This document shows positions 44,034 to 53,011 of a DNA stretch of 64,000 nt, in pieces; position 1 is the first letter of the stretch; every line of letters begins with the position of its first letter. Under the pieces are notes generated by a model. The model searched no databases and was not told the DNA's origin. It saw only the letters and a program-made list of their open reading frames with translations. Position numbers and translations under genes: made by a program. Origin of the DNA: Claveliimonas acetigenes (GTDB lineage: Bacteria > Bacillota > Clostridia > Lachnospirales > Lachnospiraceae); the NCBI RefSeq assembly GCF_025567385.1, contig NZ_JAOQJU010000001.1:124001-188000 (forward strand). Direction: 5' to 3'.

Positions 44034-44762
44034 ATGTTAAATATAGCAATTTGTGATGATGATATTCAAATAACTGGAAAAATCGAAAGACTTCTCCAGG
44101 ATATAGCTAAAAGAAATTTTGTTGATACTGAAATAGAAGTATTCTGGAATGGAAAGAGTTTAGCAGATGCTATCGCAGCAGGTGAGAGGTATGATGTTAT
44201 TTATCTGGATATAGAAATGGATAAAGAAGATGGTATTTCGGCAGCTAGAAGAATTAGAACATACGATAAAAATGTGCGAATTATTTATGTTACGAGCCAT
44301 GAAAGTTATATGAGGGAATCCTTTGAGGTAAGACCGTTTCAGTTTCTTGTAAAACCTGTAACAGATAAAATAATGGAAAAGTGCTTTAAGTCGGTATATG
44401 AAGACATTAATAGTGAAGATTTTTATTTTCGCTATAGTTATCAACGTATGAATCATAAAGTACCAATCAAGGATATTTTATATTTTGAAAGCAACAAACG
44501 AAAAATATTTATTGTAACGGAACAAGAAATCCTTGAACTGTACGGAAAACTTAATGAGATTGAAGAAACCCTTAAAACATGTAAAATTTCTTTTTTGCGA
44601 GTTCATCAGTCTTTTCTGGTGAATTATAAACATATCTCCGGACAATCTTATGATTCTGTAGTAATGGATAATGGACAAAAAATTTCAATCAGTGAAGACC
44701 GGAGAAAGATAATTAGTGAACAATATTGTTCTATGGAGGATACGTTTTATGTGGACGAATAG
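44034..44762 (+). CDS. LytTR-family response regulator (locus 3)
   Basis: 242 residues: receiver with CDDDIQ and Asp59 (YLDIEMDKEDG), LytTR domain from about 140 (VPIKDILYFESNKRKIF, SFLRVHQSFLVNYKHI). Best candidate to bind the five TTACAT-type operators, three of which lie in or beside its own locus. It overlaps the kinase by 14 bp. Confidence 0.92.
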   Translation: MLNIAICDDDIQITGKIERLLQDIAKRNFVDTEIEVFWNGKSLADAIAAGERYDVIYLDIEMDKEDGISAARRIRTYDKNVRIIYVTSHESYMRESFEVRPFQFLVKPVTDKIMEKCFKSVYEDINSEDFYFRYSYQRMNHKVPIKDILYFESNKRKIFIVTEQEILELYGKLNEIEETLKTCKISFLRVHQSFLVNYKHISGQSYDSVVMDNGQKISISEDRRKIISEQYCSMEDTFYVDE

Positions 44763-46059
44763 GGTATTAATGTGTGGGATAGATATATTGCTTTGCCTTT
44801 GGGCAGTATATTTATTCTTTTTTTATTTCGATATATTTTTTGCTCGTAAGAGAAAAAGGTATTTGTCGGTGATCGGTATAACGCTGTTCGTGATTTGGCA
44901 ATTTGGAATAACAACGATTATTAGTTTTCCTGCCTACATCAATATTGCTGTGACGATTATGTTTACGTTTTTGGCAGTTATGATGACTTATGAAGGTAGA
45001 TGGTGGAACAAAGGTGTATTTGTAATTACCTTTAATGCGATTTGGATGTTGATGGAAACCCTGTGCAACTATATTTTGATAACATACTGCCCTCAATATG
45101 CTGCAGTTCGCCAAGTAGGCTCTTTTGTTTCAAAAATATTTTTTAATGCAGTAATTCTTGCATTAAAGAAAGTGTTCACAGATGATGATATTAAGGAATT
45201 GCCGGTCAGATACAGTATTTTACTTGTGTTGATCCCAACAGGAAGCATTTATATCATGAACAATATATTTATGCTTGGATTTGCAAATAATAATGGACGT
45301 ACTCGTATAAACTCTACATTTACTGTACTTATTTTACTTGGTATGAACATATTGATATTTTATGTCTATATGAAGTTGGCTGATGATTTGCGGTTAAGGA
45401 GAATGGCAGCAGTATATGAACAGCAACTGGAATTATGCGAACGTCATCAGCAAGAAAGAGAACTTTCAATGTTGCAGTTGCGGGATATAAAACACAATAT
45501 GAAGAATAATCTTATTTCCATTCTTGCTTATGCAGAAAATAAAGAATATGAAAAAATGACAGGTTTTATTGAAGAAATTATGGGAGAGGGCGGTATGGTG
45601 ATTGCCTCAATATCGAATAGTGGGAATATTGTGATTGATTCACTTATTGGATATTGGTATGTAACTGCCCAAAACAAAAAAATAATTTTTAAAACGGATA
45701 TTTGTATTCCGATGATAATGCCTTTTAAAGGAGCTGATCTGAGTCTGATATTGGGAAATTTACTGGAAAATGCAGTGGAAGCAGCAGAGAAGGTTGAAGA
45801 AAATAAATATATAAATGTCAAAATGAAATTTGATAAAAATAATCTATTATTGTTCGTAGACAATAGTTATAAAGGGAAGCTGTTAAAAACAAGAGATAAC
45901 CGCTTGAAATCTACAAAGTCAGATGCAGAAAATCATGGAGTAGGTTTAGCCTCTGTGTATCGGGCAGTAGCAAAATATCATGGATCAGTGGTAATAGAGG
46001 ATTCAGAACCAGGAAAATTTAAAATTCGGATAGTCTTATATAGTAATGTGCAGGAATAA
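44749..46059 (+). CDS. AgrC-like sensor histidine kinase (locus 3)
   Basis: 436 residues. Six to seven N-terminal membrane segments, phosphoacceptor KHNMKNNLIS, N-box GNLLENAVEAAEK and a GVGLASVYRAV G-box. ATG 44749 lies 9 bp after GGAGG within the regulator gene. Likely receptor for the 46713 autoinducer. Confidence 0.9.
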   Translation: MWTNRVLMCGIDILLCLWAVYLFFFYFDIFFARKRKRYLSVIGITLFVIWQFGITTIISFPAYINIAVTIMFTFLAVMMTYEGRWWNKGVFVITFNAIWMLMETLCNYILITYCPQYAAVRQVGSFVSKIFFNAVILALKKVFTDDDIKELPVRYSILLVLIPTGSIYIMNNIFMLGFANNNGRTRINSTFTVLILLGMNILIFYVYMKLADDLRLRRMAAVYEQQLELCERHQQERELSMLQLRDIKHNMKNNLISILAYAENKEYEKMTGFIEEIMGEGGMVIASISNSGNIVIDSLIGYWYVTAQNKKIIFKTDICIPMIMPFKGADLSLILGNLLENAVEAAEKVEENKYINVKMKFDKNNLLLFVDNSYKGKLLKTRDNRLKSTKSDAENHGVGLASVYRAVAKYHGSVVIEDSEPGKFKIRIVLYSNVQE

Positions 46060-46119
46060 TTACATGAACACTCGAAATAATTACATAAAAAATAATGAGA
46101 AAGGAAAGAATGGTAAAAT
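46060..46119 (+). promoter_or_regulatory. LytTR-type operator/promoter of the pseudo-receiver gene
   Basis: TTACAT at 46060 (right after the kinase stop) and at 46081, TCGA at 46072, and TAAAAT at 46114: spacings 21 and 33 bp, as in the other four sites. Confidence 0.75.
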
Positions 46120-46157
46120 GGAAAGATAAATTTGGTATGCGGTATGGGGACTGATAT

Positions 46158-46571
46158 ATGGATAGTGTGAAAATATTGCTGTTTAGTGATGATGAGAAAC
46201 TGTATAACAGTACTGAAAGGATTATTGGGAAAAAACACCAATTAAAATGGTGTACTTATCAACAGTTGGAAAACAATAGATATCCAACGGCAGATGTTGT
46301 GATTTTCCATTTTACTAAAGAGATAATAGAGAGGGAAAGGGCATTTGCGGCTATTATAAAAATAAAAGGGAGTTTGGGGCATTTAACGCCTATTCTTGCT
46401 ATTAGCGAAGGGGGATCAATACAGGATATTTTTTCTATACTGAAAGCAGGAGCTTACGATTATATAGAAACAATAGATAACACACGAAAATATAAGAAAA
46501 AGATAGAGAACCTGATTTTATGGAATTGGTATATAAAAAAACATACATCAGCAAAAAAGAGGCAATGTTGA
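46158..46571 (+). CDS. Stand-alone receiver-like protein lacking the phosphoacceptor Asp
   Basis: 137 residues with the fold pattern of a response-regulator receiver: KILLFSDDEK (acidic pocket kept), ADVVIFHFTKE (His51 where the phosphorylated Asp should be), TPILAISEGG and LKAGAYDYIET. No output domain. It cannot be phosphorylated normally and may titrate or modulate the locus 3 kinase or regulator. Its promoter carries the shared operator, giving a feedback position. Confidence 0.75.
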   Translation: MDSVKILLFSDDEKLYNSTERIIGKKHQLKWCTYQQLENNRYPTADVVIFHFTKEIIERERAFAAIIKIKGSLGHLTPILAISEGGSIQDIFSILKAGAYDYIETIDNTRKYKKKIENLILWNWYIKKHTSAKKRQC

Positions 46572-46604
46572 GAAAGAACCGGAGAAACATTGCTTCTTTT
46601 TTTC
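46558..46604 (+). terminator. Intrinsic terminator after the pseudo-receiver gene
   Basis: GCAATGTT (46562-46569) pairs with AACATTGC (46586-46593), followed by T-rich sequence. Confidence 0.75.
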
Positions 46605-46621
46605 TGCCTTTTTGGGAAAAA

Positions 46622-46681
46622 TTACATCAATACTCGGTTTTTTTACAAGAGAACCGAATGGGAGATTTTTTGTAGTAATGT
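46622..46681 (+). promoter_or_regulatory. LytTR-type operator/promoter of agrDB, locus 3
   Basis: TTACAT at 46622 and TTACAA at 46643 (21 bp), TCGG at 46634, weak -10 TAATGT at 46676 (33 bp). The weakest of the five matches, yet with the same spacings. It would give autoinduction of the signal. Confidence 0.65.
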
Positions 46682-46712
46682 ATTGGTAAACAAATGAAAG
46701 GAGATTTTAATT

Positions 46713-46862
46713 ATGAAATCTAAAAATTTAAAAAATCAGCCAGCAAAAGTATTAGCAAATTTATCTCTGAAACTTGGTAAAATGTCAGCGGACAGTGCTT
46801 GCTGTTATATTTATCATCAGCCAAAGATGCCAGAAGCATTGAAAAAAATGAAGAAACTTTAA
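46713..46862 (+). CDS. agrD: AgrD-like cyclic autoinducer precursor (locus 3)
   Basis: 49 residues with a basic amphipathic leader (KVLANLSLKLGKMSADSA), core CCYIYH and tail QPKMPEALKKMKKL. Likely ring CYIYH from the second Cys. AAAGGAG upstream. It ends 4 bp before agrB. This signal probably feeds the 44749 kinase. Confidence 0.92.
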   Translation: MKSKNLKNQPAKVLANLSLKLGKMSADSACCYIYHQPKMPEALKKMKKL

Positions 46863-46866
46863 TTTT

Positions 46867-47448
46867 ATGGGAAAATTATCGGAAAAAATAACAAGATACG
46901 TTATTGATGCCGGTGCAGTTTCAGAGGAGTTGTATGCAGTATATCAATATGGATTTCAGATTGGATTAGAGATGTTAATTTGCCTATTCGTCTGTATGAG
47001 TATAGCGATATACTTGCATACAATCCCAGAATTCCTTGTGTCTACAGGTGTTTTTATGTTTTTAAGAACCTATGCTGGTGGTGTACATCTGAATAGCTTT
47101 AAGGCTTGTTTTACATGCTCTGTTACTGTTCAAGTTATGATTTTGCAAATTAATAACAAATATCCATTAGAGCTGTTTGTGGCTTGGGGGATTATTTTGG
47201 TCAGTTCCATTTGTATATGGAAACTTTCTCCTGTAGAAAACATTAACCATGAGTTGAAAAAAGAAGAAAAGGAACATTGCCGAAAAGTAACAGGTAAAAT
47301 ACTAGGAGCTATTTTCATTGCTGCTGGCTGTTGTACAGCTTTAGGTATGAAAAAATATTTATCCTTGATTGCGTTGACAGCGTTGACCGTTTTTATATCA
47401 CAATGTATCGGCATCATAAAGTATAAAGTTGAAAAAGAGAAAAATTAG
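46867..47448 (+). CDS. agrB: AgrB-like autoinducer-processing protease (locus 3)
   Basis: 193 residues, multiple membrane segments, conserved TYAGGVHLNSFKACFTC with the dyad His and Cys (Val replaces the usual Tyr before His). Follows agrD by 4 bp. Confidence 0.92.
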   Translation: MGKLSEKITRYVIDAGAVSEELYAVYQYGFQIGLEMLICLFVCMSIAIYLHTIPEFLVSTGVFMFLRTYAGGVHLNSFKACFTCSVTVQVMILQINNKYPLELFVAWGIILVSSICIWKLSPVENINHELKKEEKEHCRKVTGKILGAIFIAAGCCTALGMKKYLSLIALTALTVFISQCIGIIKYKVEKEKN

Positions 47449-47488
47449 CGGGAATGATAAAATATTATTGTTTCCGCGTTTTTTATTT
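47447..47488 (+). terminator. Intrinsic terminator after agr locus 3
   Basis: GCGGGAA (47448-47454) pairs with TTTCCGC (47471-47477, one G-T), followed by GTTTTTT. Confidence 0.7.
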
Positions 47489-47540
47489 AAAATGGTAAAA
47501 CTGTACAGAAATATAGAAAAGACTGTTGTGGGAGGAAAAG

Positions 47541-47590
47541 ATGCAGAATATTTTTTCGGAATACAAAGATACCATAATTGTTGTTGACCT
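47541..47590 (+). pseudogene. Remnant of an orphan winged-helix gene (copy 4)
   Basis: After a GGGAGGAAAAG ribosome site the frame reads MQNIFSEYKDTIIVVD, matching the MQTVFPEYKSEIVLG start of the 23355 protein, then homology ends. The rest of the gene is lost, replaced by mobile-element debris. Confidence 0.6.
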
Positions 47591-47639
47591 CATGAATCAT
47601 CAAACAACTGATTTACTTGCCTGTCTCTGAATTAACCTG

Positions 47640-47914
47640 TATACTGCCATCAGCATACAAAAGGAAAGCGTGTGAAGAAACAGTTAGTCATCCGTCAACG
47701 CATCGATATGCACTGTACAGGATGTAAGCAAGAGATATTTACAACCAAGGCATTGGATGAGATCCATAAGGCATCTGCAGGAATCCCACGGATGATCAAC
47801 CGTGTCTGTGAAAAAGCTTTGATGTATGCGTTTCAAAATCAGAAACGATTAATCGATGATTATATGATCAAGTTCGTTGTGGAACACGAGATGCTTAGGA
47901 TGGTAACTTCATAA
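47640..47914 (+). pseudogene. ExeA/TniB-type transposition ATPase, remnant
   Basis: Contains IRQRIDMHC, followed at once by EIFTTKALDEIHKASAGIPR and INRVCEKALMYAFQNQKRLI, the C-terminal half of an ExeA-like AAA ATPase found with transposases. The segment normally between these blocks is missing, and there is no Walker region. A deletion derivative, not functional. Confidence 0.75.
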
Positions 47915-48096
47915 AGCAGGTACCGCCTGGAAACAGGCGGTATTGCCTAACTGACTGGTGACAGAAAGTTAACCAAACGAGCGTCAACTGATGTGAGCAA
48001 TCTTGTGACATCTCATGAAATCACTAACACATAATATTGAGAAAAGAAAGGGAAAACTTTAGCTTGCTTTTATACCTTTTAGCTTAAAAATCAATT

Positions 48097-48266
48097 TTAG
48101 AAGGATGCCGCGGCTGACAGTCAGCATAAAATTGCTTTGAAAGATAATGGACATGGGATAACAAGATAGAGAAAAAATTATAGAGGAAATTAAGATAGAT
48201 GTTGACTTGTACAAAAAACATCTGGTAAGTAATAGAGCTTTATATAACGATATCAAGAATTCTTAA
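48097..48266 (+). pseudogene. Remnant of the structured RNA 3' end and of a PBECR4-like gene
   Basis: 48097-48138 matches the last ~40 nt of the RNA copies (AAGGATGCCGCGGCTGACAG). Then ATG at 48153 starts a frame like the 58755 protein (DREKIIEEIKIDVDLYKKHL), but codon 3 is a TAA stop and the frame ends after about 37 codons. Together with 47541 it marks a third, decayed module copy. 47915-48096 shows nothing else recognisable. Confidence 0.7.
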
Positions 48267-48324
48267 TAGGATTATAATTAAATAGCACGAAAAGGCAGAA
48301 GTGTTTGTATATATAAAAGTTCTT

Positions 48325-48387
48325 ATGAAAATCTTAATAGTTTTTAATGAAAATCATAATGAATAAATAAAGGAAATTTGTTATAAT
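48325..48387 (+). promoter_or_regulatory. Promoter region of the VanR-like operon
   Basis: ATGAAAATC at 48325 and 48347 are 22 bp apart (two turns), upstream of TATAAT at 48382-48387. A possible autoregulatory site of the 48417 regulator. AT-rich context lowers confidence. Confidence 0.4.
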
Positions 48388-48416
48388 TCAAATTATGGAA
48401 AGAGGGTGATGATGGT

Positions 48417-49112
48417 ATGTGCGAAAAAATATTAGTTATAGATGATGAGAAGGATATAGCAAATTTACTGGAAGTTTATTTGCAAAATGAAAATTACATT
48501 GTTTATAAATATTACTGTGCTAAAGATGCAATACCTTGTATTGAAAAGGGCGATATAGATCTTGCTATTCTTGATATTATGCTCCCGGATATAAATGGTT
48601 TTTCCTTATGTCAGCGTATTCGTGAAAAATATACTTACCCCATTATTATGCTAACTGCCAAAATTGAGGAAACAGATAAAATTACTGGACTTACATTAGG
48701 TGCCGATGATTATGTGACAAAGCCATTTCGTCCTTTGGAAGTGGTTGCCAGAGTAAAAGCCCAGCTACGACGCTACAAAAAATATTCATCCGTTACAAGT
48801 GAAGAAGGAATAAAGCCAGAACTTTCATACAATAAATTACGATTGAACGTGCAGACACATGAATGTCTATTGGATGGTGAGAATGTGTCGCTGACTCCGA
48901 CCGAGTTTTCAATTCTTAATGTTTTGTTGGAAAATGCCGGGACGGTTGTAAGCATTGAATATTTATTTCATGCAGTATGGAAAGAGGAATATTATTCAAA
49001 AAATAGCAGCACTATCACAGTGCATATCCGACATTTGCGTGAAAAATTAAAAGATACTTCTGATACCCCGAAATATATCAAAACAATTTGGGGAGTAGGT
49101 TATAAAATCTGA
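48417..49112 (+). CDS. VanR-like OmpR-family response regulator
   Basis: 231 residues: receiver with VIDDEKD and phosphoacceptor Asp53 (ILDIMLPDING), GADDYVTKPF, and a winged helix (LTPTEFSILNVLLENAG, HIRHLREKLKD, IWGVGYKI). First gene of an operon with a VanZ-like protein, a kinase and an ABC transporter. The operon suggests response to cell-wall-active agents. Confidence 0.92.
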   Translation: MCEKILVIDDEKDIANLLEVYLQNENYIVYKYYCAKDAIPCIEKGDIDLAILDIMLPDINGFSLCQRIREKYTYPIIMLTAKIEETDKITGLTLGADDYVTKPFRPLEVVARVKAQLRRYKKYSSVTSEEGIKPELSYNKLRLNVQTHECLLDGENVSLTPTEFSILNVLLENAGTVVSIEYLFHAVWKEEYYSKNSSTITVHIRHLREKLKDTSDTPKYIKTIWGVGYKI

Positions 49113-49123
49113 AAGGAGAACCC

Positions 49124-49630
49124 ATGAAAAGAAAGCGAAAATTTGGGGTGTCAGTTCTTTTTTTGATTTATCTGGCACTTTTGGTTTGGATAATATTATT
49201 TAAGCTGCAATTCAATATCAATGATTTAGACACTGTAAGAAAGATAAATATTATTCCATTTTATTACGATAAAGAGATTGGAGTAGATTTTCACATAAAA
49301 GAAGTTCTTGAAAATTTATTGATTTTTGTCCCAATGGGCATATATCTGCAAATGCTTTTGTTTAAGAGCAAATCCTATTTGAAATTATTGATAATTGCTG
49401 GAATAAGTCTATTGCTGGAAATTACACAGTATATACTTGCTATTGGTAGTTCTGATATTACCGACCTGATTACTAACACAGCAGGCGGTCTTTTGGGTAT
49501 TGCTTTATATTCTATTGTGGCTCGATTGCTAAAAAGTCGAGAAAAAGCAGATAAATTATTTTTGGTTATTGCTGTAATTGTGAGCACCTTCATAATCGGT
49601 CTGTTGGCACTTCTTTTATTTTTAAATTGA
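49124..49630 (+). CDS. VanZ-family membrane protein
   Basis: 168 residues with four to five membrane segments, NIIPFYYDKE after the first segment, ENLLIFVPMGIYL, and a DITDLITNTAGGLLG motif, the VanZ-domain signature. VanZ proteins give low-level glycopeptide tolerance in some hosts; function here is unproven. AAAGGAGA precedes it. Confidence 0.88.
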   Translation: MKRKRKFGVSVLFLIYLALLVWIILFKLQFNINDLDTVRKINIIPFYYDKEIGVDFHIKEVLENLLIFVPMGIYLQMLLFKSKSYLKLLIIAGISLLLEITQYILAIGSSDITDLITNTAGGLLGIALYSIVARLLKSREKADKLFLVIAVIVSTFIIGLLALLLFLN

Positions 49631-49644
49631 TTGGAGGCGTGCTT

Positions 49645-50709
49645 ATGAAAAAAAAGCAACTTACTACGGAAAAGCGGCTTGGAGTACAATTATATTTAGT
49701 ACTATTTTTATATACTGTAACTGGTATAGGACTGGATATTTTGGCACAATTCATTTTTCCGAAATTCGATAGCAAAATTTTATCATGGCTATACTGGCGT
49801 ATAGATATGATTTTTATTTTCTATCTAATCATTGGTTTTGTATGTATATTTAATTACTTCTGGAAAAAACCATGGGGATATTTGGATGAAGTTATTTCCG
49901 CAACACAGACAGTTTATGAGCAGAATGATCATCCTGTAGCATTGTCTGATCCCCTTAAAGAATTAGAGGAACAACTTAACCAGATTAAACTGTCTGTGTT
50001 GTTAAGCAAACAGGTAGCAAAAGAAGCTGAGGATAGGAAAAATGAAATTGTTATGTATCTGGCCCACGATATACGCACTCCCCTAACAACAGTGATTGGA
50101 TATTTAAGTTTACTCCACGAAGCACCGGATATGCCTGAAAAACAGAAAGAAAAATATGTTCAAATTGCATTAAGTAAGGCTGAACGACTTGAAAAGCTTA
50201 TCAATGAATTGTTTGAAATTACAAAATATAATGCACACACTGTCTCGTTAAAGAAAGAAAAGGTAGACTTACAGTGTTTGTTGGCACAGGTAGTTGATGA
50301 AATATATCCCTCTTTATCTGCAAAAGGCAATTCGGCTGCTTTTACGGTTGATGATGATTTAGTTGTATATGCTGATCCGGAAAAGCTGGCAAGGGTTTTT
50401 AGTAATCTTTTGAAAAATGCAGCGGCATACAGCTATCCTAATACAGAGATTATTATAACTGCAAAGCGTTGTGGTAATAGCGTTCAAATAAACTTTGAAA
50501 ATCATGGGCGGACTATTGAACCTGAACAAATTTCTGGCATATTTGAAAAATTCAATCGCTTGGATGAAGCCCGCCTTTCTGATACAGGCGGTGCAGGATT
50601 AGGACTGTCGATTGCAGAGGAAATTATACGATTACATGGTGGAACCATTACTGCGTTTAGCGAAAATGAGATGGTGTCTTTTGTGATTATGCTTCCCATT
50701 TCTGATTAG
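49645..50709 (+). CDS. VanS-like sensor histidine kinase
   Basis: 354 residues: two membrane segments (about 14-34 and 50-70), phosphoacceptor LAHDIRTPLTT, N-box SNLLKNAAAYS, G-boxes DTGGAGLGLSIAEEI. ATG 49645 lies 7 bp after TTGGAGG; the frame is open back to a TTG at 49627. Partner of the 48417 regulator. Confidence 0.92.
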   Translation: MKKKQLTTEKRLGVQLYLVLFLYTVTGIGLDILAQFIFPKFDSKILSWLYWRIDMIFIFYLIIGFVCIFNYFWKKPWGYLDEVISATQTVYEQNDHPVALSDPLKELEEQLNQIKLSVLLSKQVAKEAEDRKNEIVMYLAHDIRTPLTTVIGYLSLLHEAPDMPEKQKEKYVQIALSKAERLEKLINELFEITKYNAHTVSLKKEKVDLQCLLAQVVDEIYPSLSAKGNSAAFTVDDDLVVYADPEKLARVFSNLLKNAAAYSYPNTEIIITAKRCGNSVQINFENHGRTIEPEQISGIFEKFNRLDEARLSDTGGAGLGLSIAEEIIRLHGGTITAFSENEMVSFVIMLPISD

Positions 50710-50767
50710 GCATTTAGAAGTAAAATCTTAGGAATTTCTTAGGAGATTTTGTTCCATATCTTTGAGA

Positions 50768-50818
50768 TTAAACTGTTTTTGTTCGGTACAATAGTTACTG
50801 AACAAGGACAGTTTTTTG
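50768..50818 (+). terminator. Hairpin with T run before the ABC operon
   Basis: AAACTG...TTGTTC (50769-50784) pairs with GAACAA...CAGTTT (50799-50814), followed by T residues. Upstream, CTTAGGA occurs at 50727 and 50738 (11-bp period), a possible VanR-like site. The region may be a terminator, an attenuator, or overlap a TACAAT box at 50787. Confidence 0.5.
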
Positions 50819-50840
50819 TTTAAGAGAAAGGAGTACACCT

Positions 50841-51728
50841 ATGGAATTAAAGATTGAACACATCAGCAAACAGTTCAAAGATAAAACTGCAGTCGATGAT
50901 GTCAGCCTTACATTAACAACTGGCGTATGGGGATTATTGGGGGCAAATGGGGCTGGAAAAACCACTCTCATGCGAATACTTGCAGACATTATGACACCTA
51001 GTAGTGGTCGTATATCTTTGGATGGGAAAGACATTCATAAAATGGGAGCAGATTATCGCAATATCTTTGGCTTTTTGCCACAAGATTTTGGCTATTCCCG
51101 CGATTTTACGGTCAAAGACTATCTGGAATATGTTGCTGCACTAAAGGATGTGCCGCTCAGAGAAACCACAAAGAAAATCAACTATCTGTTGGATATTCTT
51201 ACCCTTTCTGATGTGAAGCGAAAAAAAATTGCACAACTATCTGGTGGTATGAAACGTCGTGTAGGAATTGCACAGGCCATGCTGAATGACCCTAAAATTC
51301 TTGTTATGGATGAGCCAACAGCAGGACTTGACCCTGGAGAAAGAGTACGGTTTAGAAACTTCATTTCGGAATTTTCCCATGACCGTATTGTGTTGATTTC
51401 TACGCATATTGTTTCTGATATTGAATATATTGCAACTCGTAATGCGATTATGAAAGCTGGAAAGATTATTGATGTGGGAACAACAAGCGATTTGGTAAAA
51501 CAGATTGAGGGGAAAGTATGGAGCTGTGCGATTCCTGCTCATAAGATGATGGACTATGAAATGCGTCTGAGGATTATCAATCAGCGAGGCGAGGACAATA
51601 ATCAAATATCTATTCGTTATCTTGCAGAGCACTCCGAAGTAGAGGGTTCCATTCTTGCGGAGCCGCGTTTGGAAGATTTGTATTTATGGTTGTTTCCACA
51701 AGAAGATGTCGAAAGGGAGGAAAAATAA
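50841..51728 (+). CDS. ABC transporter ATPase next to the VanRS-like system
   Basis: 295 residues: Walker A GANGAGKTTL, signature LSGGMKRRVG, Walker B ILVMDEPTAGLD, STHIVSDIE. ABC-2 type, as in bacitracin and lantibiotic resistance. AAAGGAG precedes the ATG. It pairs with the permease starting 1 bp after its stop. Confidence 0.92.
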   Translation: MELKIEHISKQFKDKTAVDDVSLTLTTGVWGLLGANGAGKTTLMRILADIMTPSSGRISLDGKDIHKMGADYRNIFGFLPQDFGYSRDFTVKDYLEYVAALKDVPLRETTKKINYLLDILTLSDVKRKKIAQLSGGMKRRVGIAQAMLNDPKILVMDEPTAGLDPGERVRFRNFISEFSHDRIVLISTHIVSDIEYIATRNAIMKAGKIIDVGTTSDLVKQIEGKVWSCAIPAHKMMDYEMRLRIINQRGEDNNQISIRYLAEHSEVEGSILAEPRLEDLYLWLFPQEDVEREEK

Positions 51729-51729
51729 T

Positions 51730-52968
51730 ATGCGTTTATTTTGTTTAGAAGTAAAGCGTGTCCTGAAATCACGACGCACACTTATCTTAATTGCTGTGGC
51801 TCTGGTTATGTCTGTTGTTATGGCATATCTGCCGATTGCTTTTGAGTCCATAAATCGTCCAAACCCAGATGGAACAAAAACAGAACTTGATGGTATGGAG
51901 GCAATCGAATTTAAGCGTGATTTATATTCTGCTATAAATGGCGAAGTTACTCCAGAAAAAGTGAGTGAGGCTTTGAGAATTTATCAAAGTTTGATAAACG
52001 AATATGGTCCTATGGAAAGTGACACATTTCCGCTTTCTGTCAGTATTAAACAGATTGTACCTATTCGTCCATTGCTTAAAGCGTTGCCAGAACTATATGC
52101 TGATCCGTTAACTGGAATAGGACCTGATCTTATGGATATTGATCCAGAAGATGTTGCACAAAATTATTATCAGAAATGTGAAACTCATCTGGCAGATGTT
52201 ATGAGGAATGAGCAACGCAATCATCCGGCCGCACAACAACAAGCCTTAGAACAATATAAAAAAGTCGATATGCCATTTCAACTTTATGCAGGATATTCCA
52301 AAGATGCGTTTGACTATGTTGAGCTTTATATTATGATTTTGGCAATTTTATGTGTTTCCATTATCACGCCTATTTTTTCTGGTGAATATCAATCAGGCGC
52401 GGATAGTATTTTGCGTTGTGCAAAGCATGGTCGTACCAGATTAGCTATTACAAAGATATTGGCTTCCAGTATGATTGTGATGGTTGTGTATACTATGTGT
52501 ATTACACTGCACTTAGCAATTTCAGATATCACATTTGGAACAAATTGTTTACAATCTTCTGTTCAAATGTTGTTTTCTATTATTAACTTGCCAAACTGGG
52601 ACTTAGCACAGATGCAGATTGTTATTTCGTTAGTAGGGTTGATATCTGTTTTAGCTTGTGTTTACTGTACTTTTTTTTTATCAGCAAAATGCAAAGATAC
52701 ATTGACGGTATTGTTGATTGCTATTGGCATAGTCCTTATTCCGACTTTTGCTTACACAGCATTAGGGGTAAATTGGATTTCAGCTATTTTTCCATCTGCG
52801 GGACTTGGTATGCAAAATAATTTTCTGTATCAACTTATCAATTTTAATTACCTACATATTGGGGGAATGAGTTTTTGGACACCGTATACTATATTAATTT
52901 CCGCATTGATTGAGATTCCTGTTTTCTTATTTCTTACAGTTCGAACTTATTGTAGGCACCAGATGTAA
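51730..52968 (+). CDS. ABC-2 permease with large extracellular domain
   Basis: 412 residues. One membrane segment at about 13-32, a ~165-residue outside domain, then five to six segments (from about 200). ATG 51730 follows AAGGGAGGAAAA; an open frame back to 51655 overlaps the ATPase and is not used. The extracellular domain could recognise a peptide or cell-wall precursor. Confidence 0.85.
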   Translation: MRLFCLEVKRVLKSRRTLILIAVALVMSVVMAYLPIAFESINRPNPDGTKTELDGMEAIEFKRDLYSAINGEVTPEKVSEALRIYQSLINEYGPMESDTFPLSVSIKQIVPIRPLLKALPELYADPLTGIGPDLMDIDPEDVAQNYYQKCETHLADVMRNEQRNHPAAQQQALEQYKKVDMPFQLYAGYSKDAFDYVELYIMILAILCVSIITPIFSGEYQSGADSILRCAKHGRTRLAITKILASSMIVMVVYTMCITLHLAISDITFGTNCLQSSVQMLFSIINLPNWDLAQMQIVISLVGLISVLACVYCTFFLSAKCKDTLTVLLIAIGIVLIPTFAYTALGVNWISAIFPSAGLGMQNNFLYQLINFNYLHIGGMSFWTPYTILISALIEIPVFLFLTVRTYCRHQM

Positions 52969-53011
52969 ATATAAGGAAAAAGGGCTATATTCATAAAGTA
53001 TAGAGGATTTA

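Noticed and set aside
46713..46862. Third AgrD as a possible bacteriocin
   Set aside because: The QPKMPE tail, the adjacent agrB and the locus layout make an autoinducer precursor far more likely.
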